Below are positions 10,190 through 22,802 of a stretch of 64,000 bases of DNA, in pieces. The DNA lies in assembly GCA_963575745.1 (NCBI GenBank), contig CAUYUJ010016890.1:62001-126000 (forward strand). The letters run 5' to 3'. Both the position numbers and the translations under genes were made by a program. Origin of the DNA: Prorocentrum cordatum. Lineage: Eukaryota > Sar > Dinophyceae > Prorocentrales > Prorocentraceae. Every line of letters begins with the position of its first letter. Within the stretch, counting starts at the first letter, position 1. The notes under the pieces are model-generated. The model was not told the DNA's origin, did not search any database, and was given only the letters and a program-made list of their open reading frames with translations.

Positions 10190-13100
10190 CCTACCTTTCT
10201 TGCAGCCGAAACGCCGCCTCGCCTCTGAACGTGAAATCCCTCGCACAGTAGATACCATAGCATTCCACGTTCTACCAGAGCCTGGGCAGCGCGCAGCTGG
10301 CACAGCTCCATGAGCACGTAGGACTCGAGGGCATCTCTTGGAAGGGTCCTTGAAAAGATTGCCCGACCTGGGGCCCATGATGTTCGTTGCGTCCGTAGCC
10401 TGCCCCATCGGATCCACGAAACACCGTGGCTCGATTCAGCGCGGGTCGCACTGTTGGCCAGCGCGTTCCAGAAAAACGACCTGCCGCATGGAGATCCCTG
10501 GTCCACTGCGGAACCCATTTCTCGCCCTTGGGAACCAGCTTGGCCTCGAGAATCGGGAAGTCGGGGTCCTCGCTCGCCTCGTTTGAGTACGCATGGACAC
10601 TCGGCAAAGCCGTCGGGATGGCCTTTGCCGCGAGGCACATCCCGAACGTGCGACTCCTGACCCTGCACCATCCAAAAGCTTGCTCCTTCGCTTGTAGCTT
10701 GCCCAAAATCTCTCCCTCACCCACCTAATCCAGAGCGCATTGACGTAGACGCTGCCTTCGGTCCGGCACCACTGCCTGTGGACATGCATCTTGGGATACC
10801 CTGCACGACGGCTGCGATCCACCTGCACCTCGGCAACGCAGCGGGCGCATGGAGGCGAGGCGAAGTGCACTGTCGCAGGAAACGTCGCAAACGTTTTCGC
10901 AGTTCGAAGGTCCTGGTTTCAACTCGAACAGTCCTTTCTTGCTCCAGATAGATGCCAGCGCTGCCGAGTTGGCACCGTGGTAGGCACTCTCGATCTGGGT
11001 CTCCTTCTTGTTGATTTCCTTGTCCTGCTGTATCTCCCTAGCGCACATCGGCACCATCTCCACAATCCACCACTGTCCTGTTGGATATGCATTTAGCCCT
11101 CTGACAGGATGACCATCGATGAGTCCTGAGAGATGATCGCGGGCAAAATGGAATTCCACGGGGAACTAGGATCTCCACGTGGCCACAACAGTCATAATGA
11201 TGGAGGGCGCCGAGTAGGTGACCCCTCGCCACGTCGACCTTATGACACATCTTCCGGCGGTCGCTCATAATCTGCTTGAAGACATACTTGTTCTTCCTGG
11301 ACAGCTTGTAGGCCTTCTCCCAGTGGGCGCTGATATACTTGTCTCCAGGCCCAAGAAAGACCTCGCCCTTCTCCGCTGGAGGTTTTTCCAATCCTGGAGC
11401 AGCGGCGCAGCGATCAATAGTCACCATAGCCTGCATGGCATCGGAGACGGTTCCGCCCATTGGAAGGTTCGCGACGAATCCTTCGAGAAATCCCCACAGC
11501 ACCGTTCAACTCGCCGAGGTTCGCCAACTTGGGTGCCATCTCTTCTCCCCCGACGGTCTCGCCGAGGATCTTGATCTGGTCCAAGATGTCCTCGATGGCC
11601 TTCTCACCCTCTTCCACCAGCCATCCCCCAGCTGTCGATAATAAACTGCTTCCCCTCCTGAGGGGGGCGCCAAAAGCGCGCGCCGATCGTCGGGGGGTCG
11701 TCACAGCGCACGCCGGGATGGCCAGCGCTGCAGGTGCCCCGCCAGGCACGTCACCACATGGCGCGGCGACGAGATCTGACACGGGTCGAGGGCCAGAAAG
11801 GCCCTGGATCTCTGCGTCTGTGCACACATTGGAAAAACGCGTAGAGGGCCTCGTAATCACCGCTCTCGTCTCCTGTCTTCAGGTAGCTCTGCAGGATCCC
11901 GCACTCATACGCATTGCACGGTTCAATCAGACCCAGGGCAATGTCGAGTGGCATTTGCGTCAACAATGTCAGCCAGATACGAAAAGTAGGCTGTCTCGGA
12001 TATTAATGATGCACGGCCATCATCTCCGACATGGGATCGTTGAAGGTCTCGTCGAGGTTCGGATCCCGAGCGCTCGGCTGAGCACGGCTCTTCAATGCCA
12101 GGTAGTAGATCTCATCATCGGCAGGCCAGCGGCCACTCCTTTGGAGCCCAGGTGGATCGCCCTTCATCGCCACCGTTTGCTTCACCATGTCTTGCTTCAT
12201 ATGCGGGACCCTCTCCTTCTCCACATCGGTGATGTAGAGCAAAGGCTGCTCACATGCTGGCACGGGGTCTGGTAGCGCGACGAGGTCGTCAATGTTGACC
12301 CAGGCATGGTAGTCATCTCTGGCAGGGTATCCCAAGTTCTGAACACCCTGATATATCACCTCAGTACGAGAACCATACTGCGGCCCCTTCACCTCGGGTT
12401 GTCCCAAGTAAAAGAACTCGAAGTTATTGTGAGGTGGGGTCGTTGTCTTGTCGAATGGAATCTCCATCGGGTCGTTCAGAGGGACGCGCAGTGCCGCTTC
12501 TTCGCCAAGCCCCCGACTTGCCGCGCACCTGGCAGCGCAATCGAAGTCCAGGTTCCGCTCGCGAGCAACTTTTTTATCTGTCCGATCGACTTGTCGCCCT
12601 GGAGTGGCGACCGCATTCGAGTTCCTCACCTCGGAGCTTTGACGATGGATCAGGACGCTAACGTCGTTGTAATCGTCGGGGAAAAGGACGTAGACACCGA
12701 CGGTCCCGACGCACTTCGGCCTTGAGAGGAGTGGCTTGCTCTCCTGGGCCGCGTGGTCAGCGAGGTAAACGTTGACGCGAGGACGCTGTACTCCGGTCGC
12801 AGGTCTCTCGTTTCCTCTCGCCGTTGGAGCTTCGCCCTCTGGTGTCTCTGGAGTCGTCTCGGGCTCTTCTTGATTTTTCTCTCATGTTCTGGCCGGCGCC
12901 ACGGCAATGCGCTCCCTCTCCACGTAGCCTTCGGAGGGCGCCTCGCACTGCCATGGGAAATTGCCGCCGTAGATGGCCACCTGATGCTGTACAAGGTTGT
13001 CCATCACGGGGCTCTCCCTCCTGAGCGATATATTATCATTGTTCGTCGTCGCCCTTCGTTCGAGCCCTCGTCCTCGACCTCCTCGGACTGCTCGGTCCGG

Positions 13101-14560
13101 CGCTTGGCCTTCCTGTTCTGCCGGCGCCTCGGGTATTTATCCCTCGCTGCTTGGATAATAGGGCGCGCGGCCTAGGTTTTTCTCGGCGGGTTCTCGGATC
13201 CCTTCCGGCGCGCCCACTGCTTCTTCCAGGTCCGCCAGCATGCTCACATTGCTTCTCTCGTCGCTCACGGCGCACTTTATCCTGCGGAGTCGATTCCGCA
13301 GCTGCCTCCCGAAATAGCGGATCCAAGAAGCCCGGGCATGGAAATAGAAAGAGGACTGCGCCAGCTGGCTCACTCTCGCACGCTGGACGCGCTGCATCTC
13401 CGAACGCACCGCGAACTTGTAGAGGATGGTCAGAAGCCCCTCAGCGCAATCCGCAGGGTTCGCAATCTCTGCGTCGAACACATTGTGCTTCAACCCCTCG
13501 GGCTGACGTCGAGCGCACACGAGTCCCGCCCCCGCCTCGCCGCGCTGCTCGATCAGCGCCGTCTTGGTCTGACGCAGATCGAAGTACCGCTGCAGCTTGG
13601 CCCGTTGAATTTCAGCTCGAGGCCCATCTCCCGCCTCCTGCAGCTAAATGATCCTCTGCCGACGGCGCAGCGAACCAATTTCAGCATCATGCACCCTGGT
13701 GGGCCCCTGGTCCAACCGACAAATTTCCAGCGAGCTTCTGGGCCGCAGCCATGAGGAGTGCAATGTGCGTTTTGAGGCGATAAACATTCGGTGCCGAGTC
13801 GGATGGCACCCACACCCTCGGGGCCCCTCCAGGTAGCTCAAGGCGGTTGACGCACTCCTCGAGGGCCTCGTTGTAGACGTCCACGCGGCGAAACCTCTTC
13901 GCCTTCTCGCCCCTGCGGTCGGTGATCTTCTTGCTCAAGCCCGTCATCTTCGCGTCTGTCTTCTGGTCGGCCTCGGATGACAGGGCCTCCTTGTCGGCGC
14001 CCCTTCTGGCCACGTAGTTCACGACATCGCTGTCGCCTCCATCGCGTGCGATGATGCCTCAGCCTCTGGATTCGAAGCGGCCCCGGGCGCACAAATTGCT
14101 CATGTCGATGGCCCTGCGCCGCTCGCCACGCAGCTCCTCGGCGACTTTCGCAGTTCCCAGGCCGCCCACGCCCACGAGATCTTGGAAGTCCGAGTCGGGG
14201 CGAGTCTCCCCCAGGGCCCTCTGGAGGAAGTCTCGGCTGCTCTCGCGCACCTCGCCCGCTCCTCATTCTTCTTGAAGGCCGCGATAGAGAGACATGCAGC
14301 GATGATCTTCAGGGGGCGCCACCGGCGCTGAGCTGTGTAGAACAGCCCAGGGGTCGTCGGCCGACGCGGCCGCTGAACCGCCTCAGCCGCCGCCCATCCT
14401 GTCATCGCAGCCCCCGCAGACGCGGAGGATATCGCCCATGGTGTCGCCGTCGAAATCGACTCGATCACCCTGTTCTCCCCCGGAGACGAGTCGTCGAGTA
14501 GATGCGCCAGGGATCCAAGTGCTGGGCCCCTGGGCGGCACGGCTCCGCAGGTAAGTCACG
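10190..14560 (-). pseudogene. Unidentified frameshifted coding region
   Basis: I do not recognise the family. Several minus-strand frames have credible amino-acid composition, with Trp, Tyr, Cys and helical segments. 12629-11751 is one frame interrupted by a single TAA near 12003 and contains FEFFYLGQPEVKGPQYGSRT and EPCNAYECGILQSYL. 11700-11480 continues in another frame with EEGEKAIEDILDQIKIL. 11430-11180 uses a third (GPGDKYISAHWEKAYKLSRK), and 11159-10950 a fourth shift (NAYPTGQWWIVEMVP). Further segments lie at 13520-13137, 14022-13687 (KKITDRRGEKAKRFRRVDVY) and 14250-14059. Orientation matches the adjacent copia element. It may be a 3' extension of that element, a second decayed element, or a host pseudogene. 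Boundaries are approximate. Confidence 0.5.
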
Positions 14561-14681
14561 CTGCCAAAAATCGCAACGCAAACTCTCCACGGCGGCACGT
14601 CGCGACAACATGCTGACACATCCACTGCGCGAAGAGGGCAGTACAGAAAATCACATCGAAAGAGAGTCTGCAGCAAGTTGG

Positions 14682-15452
14682 TTACAAGGGATGGAACGCT
14701 TCGGAGGCACACGAGAGGAGGTAGTGTTCGACGGGAGAATATGATGCGACATGTTCGGTATCGGATTGCGTTTCCCGTGAGCTAGTCGATATGCTCTTCC
14801 ATCTCCTCAATTCCAAGTAATTCGCAATTGAGCCGACTGCATAAGTTGTAATAAGGGTCGCACGTTCCCTTAATTTCGTCAAACCGTCCGCTGGGTTAAG
14901 TTCGCGCGGGAACCAGCGGCGCTGACCACCGAGGTTCTCCAAGGAATTCCGAATCACTGCAATCTCTAGGGCAGCTCGCTTCTCGGTCGAGGCGAACTGT
15001 TCCCGATTGACACAGGCGCACACGGATTTCGCGTCGGTCGCATGTCCAGGTCGGCATTTTGCCTCACGATAGTCGCTACTCGGAAATCTCCGTTCATAGC
15101 ACGTCGGTCTCGGAGCTCGCATCGGTTATCTTTAAAAGGCCACGAAGTAACCCACTCGACCTCTGCCAAACGCCCGGACATAGCACTAGCATCCACCACC
15201 AAAGTAGAGCTCCCAGCACACTCACTCTTGTGGGAATGCCAGGAAGGAATACTGACATCAGCTTCCTTTCCAACCAAGATCTCTGTCCGCGGCACAGATC
15301 ACGTTGCCTGTCTGAGAGCGACCTCGCCCCACGCCCTTGAGGCCCAGTCCTGAATCGCGCAAAGCAACCAGGCGAAGACGAGAAAAAGGCATGGATTTGA
15401 TGGCGATAGTGGCATTGGCGTCCGAGGCGCCGCAGTGCAGCACATACCTCAA
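14682..15452 (-). pseudogene. Ty1/copia RNase H region (decayed)
   Basis: This is the C-terminal part of a copia-type polyprotein. SIPSWHSHKSECAGSSTLVV (15295-14966 frame) corresponds to the RNase H segment W..rKS..ca.ST. In the next frame (15122-14682) come TDAKSVCACV, then EKRAALEIAVIRNSLE, then RWFPRELNPADGLTKL. This is the order of the copia RNase H end: the aspartate-serine block, the KR..ldi..iR block and the terminal ADgLTK signature. A frameshift separates the first block from the others. Confidence 0.8.
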
Positions 15453-15488
15453 TAAGGTCTTACACCATGGAATTGGGCAGAGCGCTGC

Positions 15489-16646
15489 TCAGTAGAGATG
15501 CGCCCCCCGAGCCGTTGGGCACACCTTCTCGGCATGTCCAATTGAATTTCCCACACGGACCACGCATGGCTGCGGTCTCCTCCGGCGCAGCGGGTAGTCC
15601 GGGTTTCCCGCGGCGCCCCCGCGGGGGACAGATAGGTCGAGCTCGTTACGCAAGATACTGCGCCATTGAAATGGTGAAGTCGATGTTCTGGCGTCGCCGC
15701 AAGGCGCGCCCGCCGCACTCTGCAGCGCCCTCCATGAGCTCAGTCCAACTTCCGAATTCGAACCGCTTCCGAAGGCGAGAAATTGGCATCGACAAAAACA
15801 ATCTCCAATACCGCCCCCCCCCCCCCCCGATAAACCATCTGTTTCGATGGCAACGAGACCCGGAAACTGGCCAGGGCGCCTATCAAGAGTCTCGCACATG
15901 AGCATGACGCAGGGTGCCAGAGGGTGGCGAGCGAAGCCATACTCTTTGAAGGCTGTCTGAAGACTTCTGCGCCAGCCTGGCGGGCCAGCAACAAGTCCAT
16001 AAACTTCTGCTAGCAGCTCAATCACCAGGTATTCGTCGGGGTCCTCGCTGGGAATGCCACCCGCAGGGGGCGAGCAAAAAGGGGCTCTTCCCGCTGATTT
16101 CGGAGCTCTTGGGCGAAAGCCAGCACGACGTCACCAACCCAAGCATTAGCCTTCATAGTAAGAAGACACTGCTGGACAAGAGGCGCGTCTGACGTTGAAG
16201 GCGAAGGCACAGTGCGATTCGACACTGCGATGTCGGGGCCATGAAACCCTTGAACAATCAATCGGGACTTAGAGTCATAAATCTCCAGGGCAGCAGGATC
16301 ATTGAACTCGTTGTCGCAGTCTGCTCCTCGTCCCATGCGTCGCGCCATAGAGATGGAATAATTCGTTTAGGATATGTGCGGAAGATCTCGGCAGCAGCCG
16401 GCCCCTGTGGACACGCGCTGCCTTCGCGCCGCCAGGTCCAGCAGCGCATGTTCCCGACCATTCTTTGTGGCGACTACCAGTAAGTCCCAGAGACCGCTGA
16501 TTAAGATGATCAGGTAACGGATTGACAATAATGTCATCCTCAGCCTGTTTTGCTAGATGAAGAGCCTCCTCGGGGCGTTGAGGTAGGCTGCCGCTGATTG
16601 ACCGGCTGTGTAGACGTTCTCCAGATGGGAAGTCTTGTGCGCTCAC
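15489..16646 (-). pseudogene. Ty1/copia reverse transcriptase (decayed)
   Basis: SRLIVQGFHGPDIAVSNRTV followed by WVGDVVLAFAQE (16348-16022) matches the copia RT opening: KaRlVv.Gf.dp, then the .DV..AFl motif with the catalytic aspartate. Next, EVYGLVAGPPGWRRSLQ and FARHPLAPCVMLM (16025-15489) match the LYGL..apr.W and dpcvy blocks. AIETDGLSGGG stands at the HvDDll motif with TDG in place of the DD pair, so catalysis is probably lost. A poly-C/poly-G run lies just after this motif. The two main pieces are in different frames. Confidence 0.82.
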
Positions 16647-16973
16647 AACAAATCACCTGTTACTTGAACATTATGACTGCTGTCCACGAAGTAAGTAACG
16701 AGCTCGTCTGCGGAATCCGCAGATGGAACATCAGGATGCGCAATCGTAGTCGGCGCCAGCGGTGGTAGGTACGATGACGCAGTAGCGGGCCACGGCATCC
16801 CTGAGCCTCGGGCAGTAGCACTGGAGGTTCCCCCCGGCGCCCCTGCCACAGAAGGCTATCTCGACCCCGGAGGCAGTGTCTAAACGAAGTCGAACTTGTC
16901 CATCGTCGCTCCGAGGTGCTCTGCGTGCCAGTCCAGGTACGTCGCAACTGTCCGTTATTGGTCGTGGTTTTGG

Positions 16974-18113
16974 TTATTCTGGCGGCGGCGGCTGCGGTTC
17001 CTGACTGGCATCGAGATCGGGGTCGTCGGGGATTTCATCGGCCTCTGCCGCTTCAGGGTCGAGTAGAGGCTCGTCTCCAGGAATATGGGTCGTTTCTTTT
17101 GTGACGTGGACATAACGACGAGCTCCACGAGCACGCTCGAAATCAATATTGAGGTCGCGAAGGTTACGGTCGACGATCTCGCGGTCACTACCCCCATCTC
17201 GGGTGGCACTACGCAATTGCTCGTTAGACACGCGCCGCAGCGCTCCACGCATGCTAATCCAGGCCCACCAGCAGTAGGTAGAATGATCACACAAGGGCCA
17301 AACCACTTCCCCGAGCCAATTCGCCCTCGTCTCCAAACAAACACGAAGCTGACATCGCGTGGATAAACGGCGTCTGGCACGGAGGTCTCGGAGTAGTCGA
17401 ACTCGGCTGTCCATGGCAGCCCAAGCTTTCATAGCGGCTCGTAGCGGCTCTTCCGCACGGCGGAAATCTTGCACCGGATCGGTAGACAGGCGCTCGGGAT
17501 CTATGGGATCATCGGAGAGCAGCGTCGCTGGTAGACGTTGTGTAAAACCGAAAACCTGTTGCAACGATGAAAAACCACGCCGGTTCTGGCAACGGTTCCG
17601 AACAGAGCAACACAGCTCCCCAACGACATACAATTCGGATGGAGTGCCCAGAACTACCCGATAAACGGCTAAACAAAGCTCTCGTTTCCATCCCTTTCCA
17701 GCACGATCCGTTCGACCGTCTTGCCATGGAGAGCGGGCGTCAGTAAGGGAGAAGGCGCACACACGCACACACACACACACCGTTGCTTTTTATGTCACCG
17801 GCAAAAGTCCCCTGTAACTCCGCTCCAGGATCAACTACGACAAACTCTGGCATGCCAAACACTCGTGCCCATGTACGCACAAATGCTGCCACACTACATC
17901 TGCTGACTTCCCTGCCCCCACATGTCCAACTAGCCGGGAAGCAGTGACCAGACATATGATATGCATCCAACATATGCGTCGCCTCATCGAGAAGGAACTT
18001 GACCTCGACCAAATCAATACAAACAACATGCTGAAGCGATAAGACTTCAAAACATCAGCAGGACTGCGAGCATAAGGCCGTTCGCGGGCACCGCACTCGT
18101 CGCACTCAAAAGT
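16974..18113 (-). pseudogene. Ty1/copia integrase (decayed)
   Basis: Reading minus from 18113, FECDECGARERPYARSPADV supplies the CxxC of the integrase zinc domain. After a frame change VEVKFLLDEATHMLDAYHMS begins the core. AAFVRTWARVFGMPEFVVVD then matches the conserved W...fG.P..vv.D block carrying the second catalytic aspartate. A CA/CACACG microsatellite at 17755-17780 interrupts the frame. Afterwards FGFTQRLPATLLSDDPID and a CWWAWISMRGALRRVSNEQL block resemble the C-terminal region of dinoflagellate copia integrases, where the 'vnmRGsl.k...eQlR' segment is typical. Confidence 0.78.
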
Positions 18114-18119
18114 TTTTGC

Positions 18120-19700
18120 AGCACCCAGCGCGCCACCTCAGGCCCAGCATTGCCCCGCCTCAGAAGTCGAGCGAAGTCTCGATTCCCAGGGCGACCAGAG
18201 CCGTCATGAGCAGGTTCGAGGTCGGCCAGCCGATGGGCAGTAGGTGTCCAGTCTGGCTGAGCAGGTACGTCATCATCGCCGGAAGGTTCGGCGCCGGGAT
18301 CGCCAACGGGAACCCCGTCAGGCCCATCTACTTCAGGAACTCATCCAGAAGAAGACTGAGGCTGGCATTGTTCACTGAGAGTGCCTACTTGATCTGCTTA
18401 ACCTGTCGATAGGGGATCGTTCCGATGCCGTCCTCATCGAGCTCCGAAGATGAGGCATGGGCCCCATTGGTGGTCTGCCACAAAATCAGTCGCCATTCCC
18501 CTCTGCTCGCCTCGGCCGCTTCGACCGAATACCGCGGAGTGGCGGACAGCCAAGAACCCCCTGGAATACCTCGAAGCACATCCATTCGTTGCCCAAGTGC
18601 TGGACCACCCAGGCTTGATTCGGCAGCACCAAAAGAAATTAGTTGCCCAACCTGGCTGAGACAAGCACTCCGAGGGCAGAGACTTGCCAGAAACGCGCCA
18701 GCGAACATCACGCCGGTAGCAGTCCTGCTGCAAGAGAGAGCACGGCCAGCCCATGTCTTGTCCAAGGCACGGACAGTGGACGGCCCAGACCAAGCATCCT
18801 GAATGAGCTCGGTACTGCCATCTGAAAAGACAACGCCCGTCACCCGCTCGTCGGGAAAATCATCTGCAGATGGGGAGCCGACGGAATCGGATAGACTAAA
18901 GAAGGCGTCGCAGGGTTCCTGACGCACTCGGACACGCACCCTGCGAGCATTAAAAAACAATCCTGACCGCGAACCCACCACGCGTCGCGCTCCTCCACGG
19001 CCGCCTCGAAGCCGCCTCCGTCCACGATGTTCTCGCGCATCTCGCGCTCGGCAGTGCGCGCGGTCAAACGTCGGAGTTGTAGCTGCGACGCTGGGCTGCC
19101 CGACTCGTGAGTCCTCACGCACCGCTCGCAGCACTGGAAGTCCATCTCGTAGATCCTCCTAGGCGATGCCCGCAAGCCCCCCGAGCGTCGCTCGTTCCAC
19201 GAGATCTGGGGCGCCCGTGCTGGCGCAGCCGTCGATCGAGGGCCTCGCCCAGCGCGACCGGCAGTCGTCGTGCGTCCACCACAGGGTCTTGTTGTTGCCC
19301 CGATGGCGCATGGCCATCTCGAGGCGCGCGCACACGGCCTGGTCGGTCCTCTCGGCACCCGAGCCGTCGGGCCCCAGCCTCCTGCCCACCGCGAACCACT
19401 CCCCACTGCTGACCCTCAGAACTCGGGGGAGAGGTCGCGGGTCGCGAGGCCGTTGCGCGGATGATGCCGAGCAGGTCCACGCAGGCGTTCGCCCCGACGC
19501 GGGCCTCCGAGCGGCGCCCCGTGGCCACGCGGTTCAGAATGGAGAACAGATTTAGATAGAGCTGCTTCCATTTCCACGCCCGCTTCTCTGGGGTCATCGC
19601 AGGCTCACTGGGCCTGGTCGGCGGTTCCGGCTGCGGCCCCTTCCTGGCGAGGATGCGCTCCGCGCGTTTCAACGTCGCGCGGAGCGTCGGGGGAGTGGAC
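18120..19700 (-). pseudogene. Linker region of the copia element between protease and integrase
   Basis: Fragments in several minus frames have plausible protein character. RAWKWKQLYLNLFSILNRVA lies at 19600-19540, NKTLWWTHDDCRSRWARPSI at 19300-19240, and YEMDFQCCERCVRTHESG at 19160-19090. The CCERC cysteine cluster suggests a small zinc-binding segment. Their position between the protease-like and integrase blocks fits the long variable linker of dinoflagellate copia polyproteins, but I could not assign a domain. Confidence 0.45.
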
Positions 19701-19852
19701 ACTTGGCTGAGAAAGACAGACTTGAGCCGAGGGCGCCCGTGGATTCACGCGGCACGCGGCACCCCCAGGCCCCGCGACACGGCAATGCCCTTGAGTTCTG
19801 GGAGAGACCGCCCCGCGCCCCTTCTTGCCCTGCCAACCTTCCTCGGGCAAAA

Positions 19853-20470
19853 TCAAAAATATTGATCGCGATGCGCTCGTCTGCCCCTGCCCCGCACACT
19901 CTCGACTGGCTGCCGTCGCGCGCTCCCCATGTGACAACGCCACCTGGCAGGCCGCGAACGGCGCCGAGCTGTCCGAGCATCCCCACTGGGAGTAGCCAGG
20001 GCACAGCACAAGCAATCAAATGCACCGCAATAGCACCGCAAGGTCCAGCTGGAAAGACACTTGGTAGATCCTCCAATGCCCATGGCGCCCACTTCCAAAG
20101 TGGGCATGCGCGTGGGCCCCACACCGCATGCATCTTCAAGATATTTCGCCATTCTCTCGAACTGATCTCTGCCACATACTCCGCGCTGAGCACCAGCGCC
20201 CGCCGAACCGAAACCCATCTGAACCTGAAGTCCACTGAAAATATGATATCCAGCGTTCGCAGCAGCAAAGATAGGAAAGGCGAAGGAACTGACTCCAGGC
20301 TGAATCACAGGTCCCCGTTGACAAACGCCGTGCAAAGCATCATCTGCTTCGAGGGGAACTGCTTGGAAGCCGCCGAAGACTGCTTGGCGCCCGCGCCATC
20401 GCTCGCCCGGCTCGTTCGCACCATCTCGAGCCCGGCGCCCCGCCCCCCCATCGTCGGGCACATTTCGAAC
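19853..20470 (-). pseudogene. Copia retropepsin-like protease (decayed)
   Basis: Two minus frames together suggest the family. RMPTLEVGAMGIGGSTKCL precedes, after a frame change, VPWLLPVGMLGQLGAVRGLP. The second resembles the vPlLLpv..lk.LGA.idl stretch that ends the aspartic protease domain of dinoflagellate copia elements. I did not find the catalytic DTG/DSA triad in a clean frame. The assignment leans on order within the element. Confidence 0.5.
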
Positions 20471-21054
20471 GACTCGTCAACTTACTTTTGGTCCACCGCT
20501 TCGATCGGGCACGTCCAGCACGTTTCCCTCGACGCCTCCCCTTCCGGGAGCCTTTGGACTTCCCCTTTGGGGGGGGGCTGTTTGAAAAGGCCTCGCCCAG
20601 GCTTCCGTTTGCGCAAGTACTGTCGTGCCTAGCTGCAGTTAGCAGAGACGGCGACAGCCTCATCCTCCTGTAGAACCACCTCGACGGGCAAGTCCCGAGT
20701 TACGAACAGTACATCGTCGTCGTCAAAGCACTTGGTGGCCTCAGACATGGACTCGTCTTCCTCATAGGACTCGGGCGAAGTAAACACAGACTGTTGCATG
20801 AGAATGCATTGGAAATGGTCACGATCTGGCTCCTGATCCTCGCATCCGCCATCATCTCCTTGATATCCGACAAAATGCGAGGAGGAACTCATGCCATGGA
20901 TACGATGGCCGCCTTTGCCAGGGGGCAATGGTCGTTCAAGCTTTCGAAGCTTTTCACACGCCAAGCCAAAGTCGCATTATTCCGCTGTCCAGTGCCCAAC
21001 CGAATCCCACGCAGCGTCATTGAGCTTGGATTCTCTCAGAAGCACGCACCCTTT

Positions 21055-21795
21055 TCAAGTCCGCAGGGCCACGCGCTTCTCGAGTTCTCGGAAAAGCACG
21101 CGCTTACGCGCGATATAATTGACCAGGGATTCATCTCGCGTGCGACTGGTGTCGTCTGGATAAAATAAAGGAGTGTGTTCGAAAGCCTTCGGCATCCTGC
21201 GGCCTTGGTAATCGGCAAATGCCTTCTTGGCATGTTTCTCCACAACCTGCCCGCCGCCCTCTGGAGACAGCTGCTGCTCGGTAAGTTCGTTAATGGTGAT
21301 ATCGAGGTCGTCTTTGGCATAACAATAAATGAGGTACCCGCGCTGTGATTTCAAAGTTCTAACGGTAGCGAACCACACCTGTAGCTCCTTCATATCAGGA
21401 TCTAGACGAGCATCCCGATCTTCTCCATCCCAGGTGGGAGGTAGGTCGTTTGGTCTATTTGGGGCCTCCGATTGTTCAGGAAATTGTCCCCGTTGGCGTT
21501 CAGAGGATCTGGCAGTGGCATCTCCCCAACAGGTCGGTGGAAGAGGAATAAAAGGCATAACCTGTCCTCGCAGAGGCGTGTTCTGCCGATCTGGCGCAGC
21601 CGCGCAGCCCGCGAACCACGCCCCCGCGCGGTCCAACCTGATGACACTGTTGCACATTAGCCTGCGTCGCTGGCCAGGGCTGCGAAACCAGCGGGCCCAG
21701 TCCTGATCTGACCAGCCCACATTGTCACCACCTTCCCAGGGAACGCCTCTCGTCCTCCAATTTCTGCCAAAGGACCCTGATATGGCTGCAACCAA
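21055..21795 (-). pseudogene. Ty1/copia gag-like domain
   Basis: This is an uninterrupted 246-residue frame. PPTWDGEDRDARLDPDMKEL opens the domain, LQVWFATVRTLKSQRGYLIY follows, and KAFEHTPLFYPDDTSRTRDE with SLVNYIARKRVLFRELEKR closes it. That is the gag pattern of dinoflagellate copia elements: a W-D-G opening, then the YpgdR.R.E.m..Y..Rk...reLe helix. Nearer the N terminus is a proline-rich linker. The frame has no obvious break, so gag is the best-preserved part, although the downstream domains are frameshifted. Confidence 0.72.
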
Positions 21796-22087
21796 GGATC
21801 AGCTGGAAGCTCATTTCTTGAAGCTGAACGCCGTCTGAAGAATCCACGGCGGCGCCCGGTGCAATAGGGCAGGGAGCGGGAAAAACGGGATAAGAGTATG
21901 GAGTATGTCGCCCGAGACCTGAATGGCAAGGGAATCATCCTGACCCCCCTCGTGGATCTCAACCACAGGCTCTGCTGTCACTCTGGAGTGTGCGGGAATG
22001 ACTGTATGGGCACAGACAGACACGAAATACAAATAGGGGGACCCATGCTAGAAGAGAACACGTCCTCTGTCCTTCTTACGGAAGCGT

Positions 22088-22213
22088 GGGCGCGTCCGTC
22101 ACCGGCGCGCCATGATAGCTCAAGGGCCCTTGAGAGCCGAGATGGCGGCGCACAAGGGAGTACAGCGAGAGGCGCAGGAGGAGGAGAGGCTGACAAGGGC
22201 CTGACAACCACAA
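22088..22213 (+). repeat. Direct repeat R, right copy
   Basis: Partner of 10062-10187, lying just upstream of the gag-like frame when read on the minus strand. A TGA/AGG microsatellite starts immediately to its right, whereas the left copy has its TGA array on the left side. Confidence 0.72.
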
Positions 22214-22674
22214 TGATGAGGAGGCGGAGGAGGAGGATGATGGTGAGGATGATGATGGCGGTGAGGCTGATGACGACGATGATGATGATGATGATGCTGA
22301 TAATACTGACAAGGATGAGGAAGCGTCGGGGGTGACAGTTTGCTGTCCATTTTAAGCCTTTTGGGGGGCCCTTATCGCCGCGTCTGAATCAGTCTCTAAA
22401 CCCTGGCCAGAGTGTGCTCCAGAATTCTATCATCACACTTGCATCGTCCAGCTTCATTGCCTTACCTTGGTCGGGGTCAGCGCCCCCCACCCCCCCCCCT
22501 GGGAAATATCTGCCGCCAAGCCTCTACTGGAGCGCGTTCCGACCATGATTTCGAGGCGGATCATGGTCGTGACGACTAGTGCCACCCCCCGAAGGCCACA
22601 AAGGGGACATAGAAAGAGGAAGGGGATGAGGAGAATAGAAAAACAGAAAACTGCACAGACATCAAAATTTGTAG
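22214..22674. other. Short TGA/AGG microsatellite and unassigned DNA
   Basis: Degenerate GATGAT/GAGGAG triplets run to about 22330. Nothing recognisable follows. Confidence 0.4.
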
Positions 22675-22765
22675 TCTCACGCGGATTTCTTGGGTCGACG
22701 CTGACCCCTCCCCGGCGCACGAAGCGCGCCAGGGGCGGCGCCAGAGGCGCCTTCAGGCAGACCAG
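22675..22765 (+). repeat. Foldback family C, partial copy C1
   Basis: CACGCGGATTTCTTGG, GTCGACGCTGACCCC, GCGCGCCAGGGGCGGCGCC and AGAGGCGCC follow the order of family C (full copies near 37826, 41439 and 63134). The right terminus is not evident. Confidence 0.65.
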
Positions 22766-22802
22766 ACGCCTATCCGGTTGATTGATGCTTCCATTTAACT
22801 AC

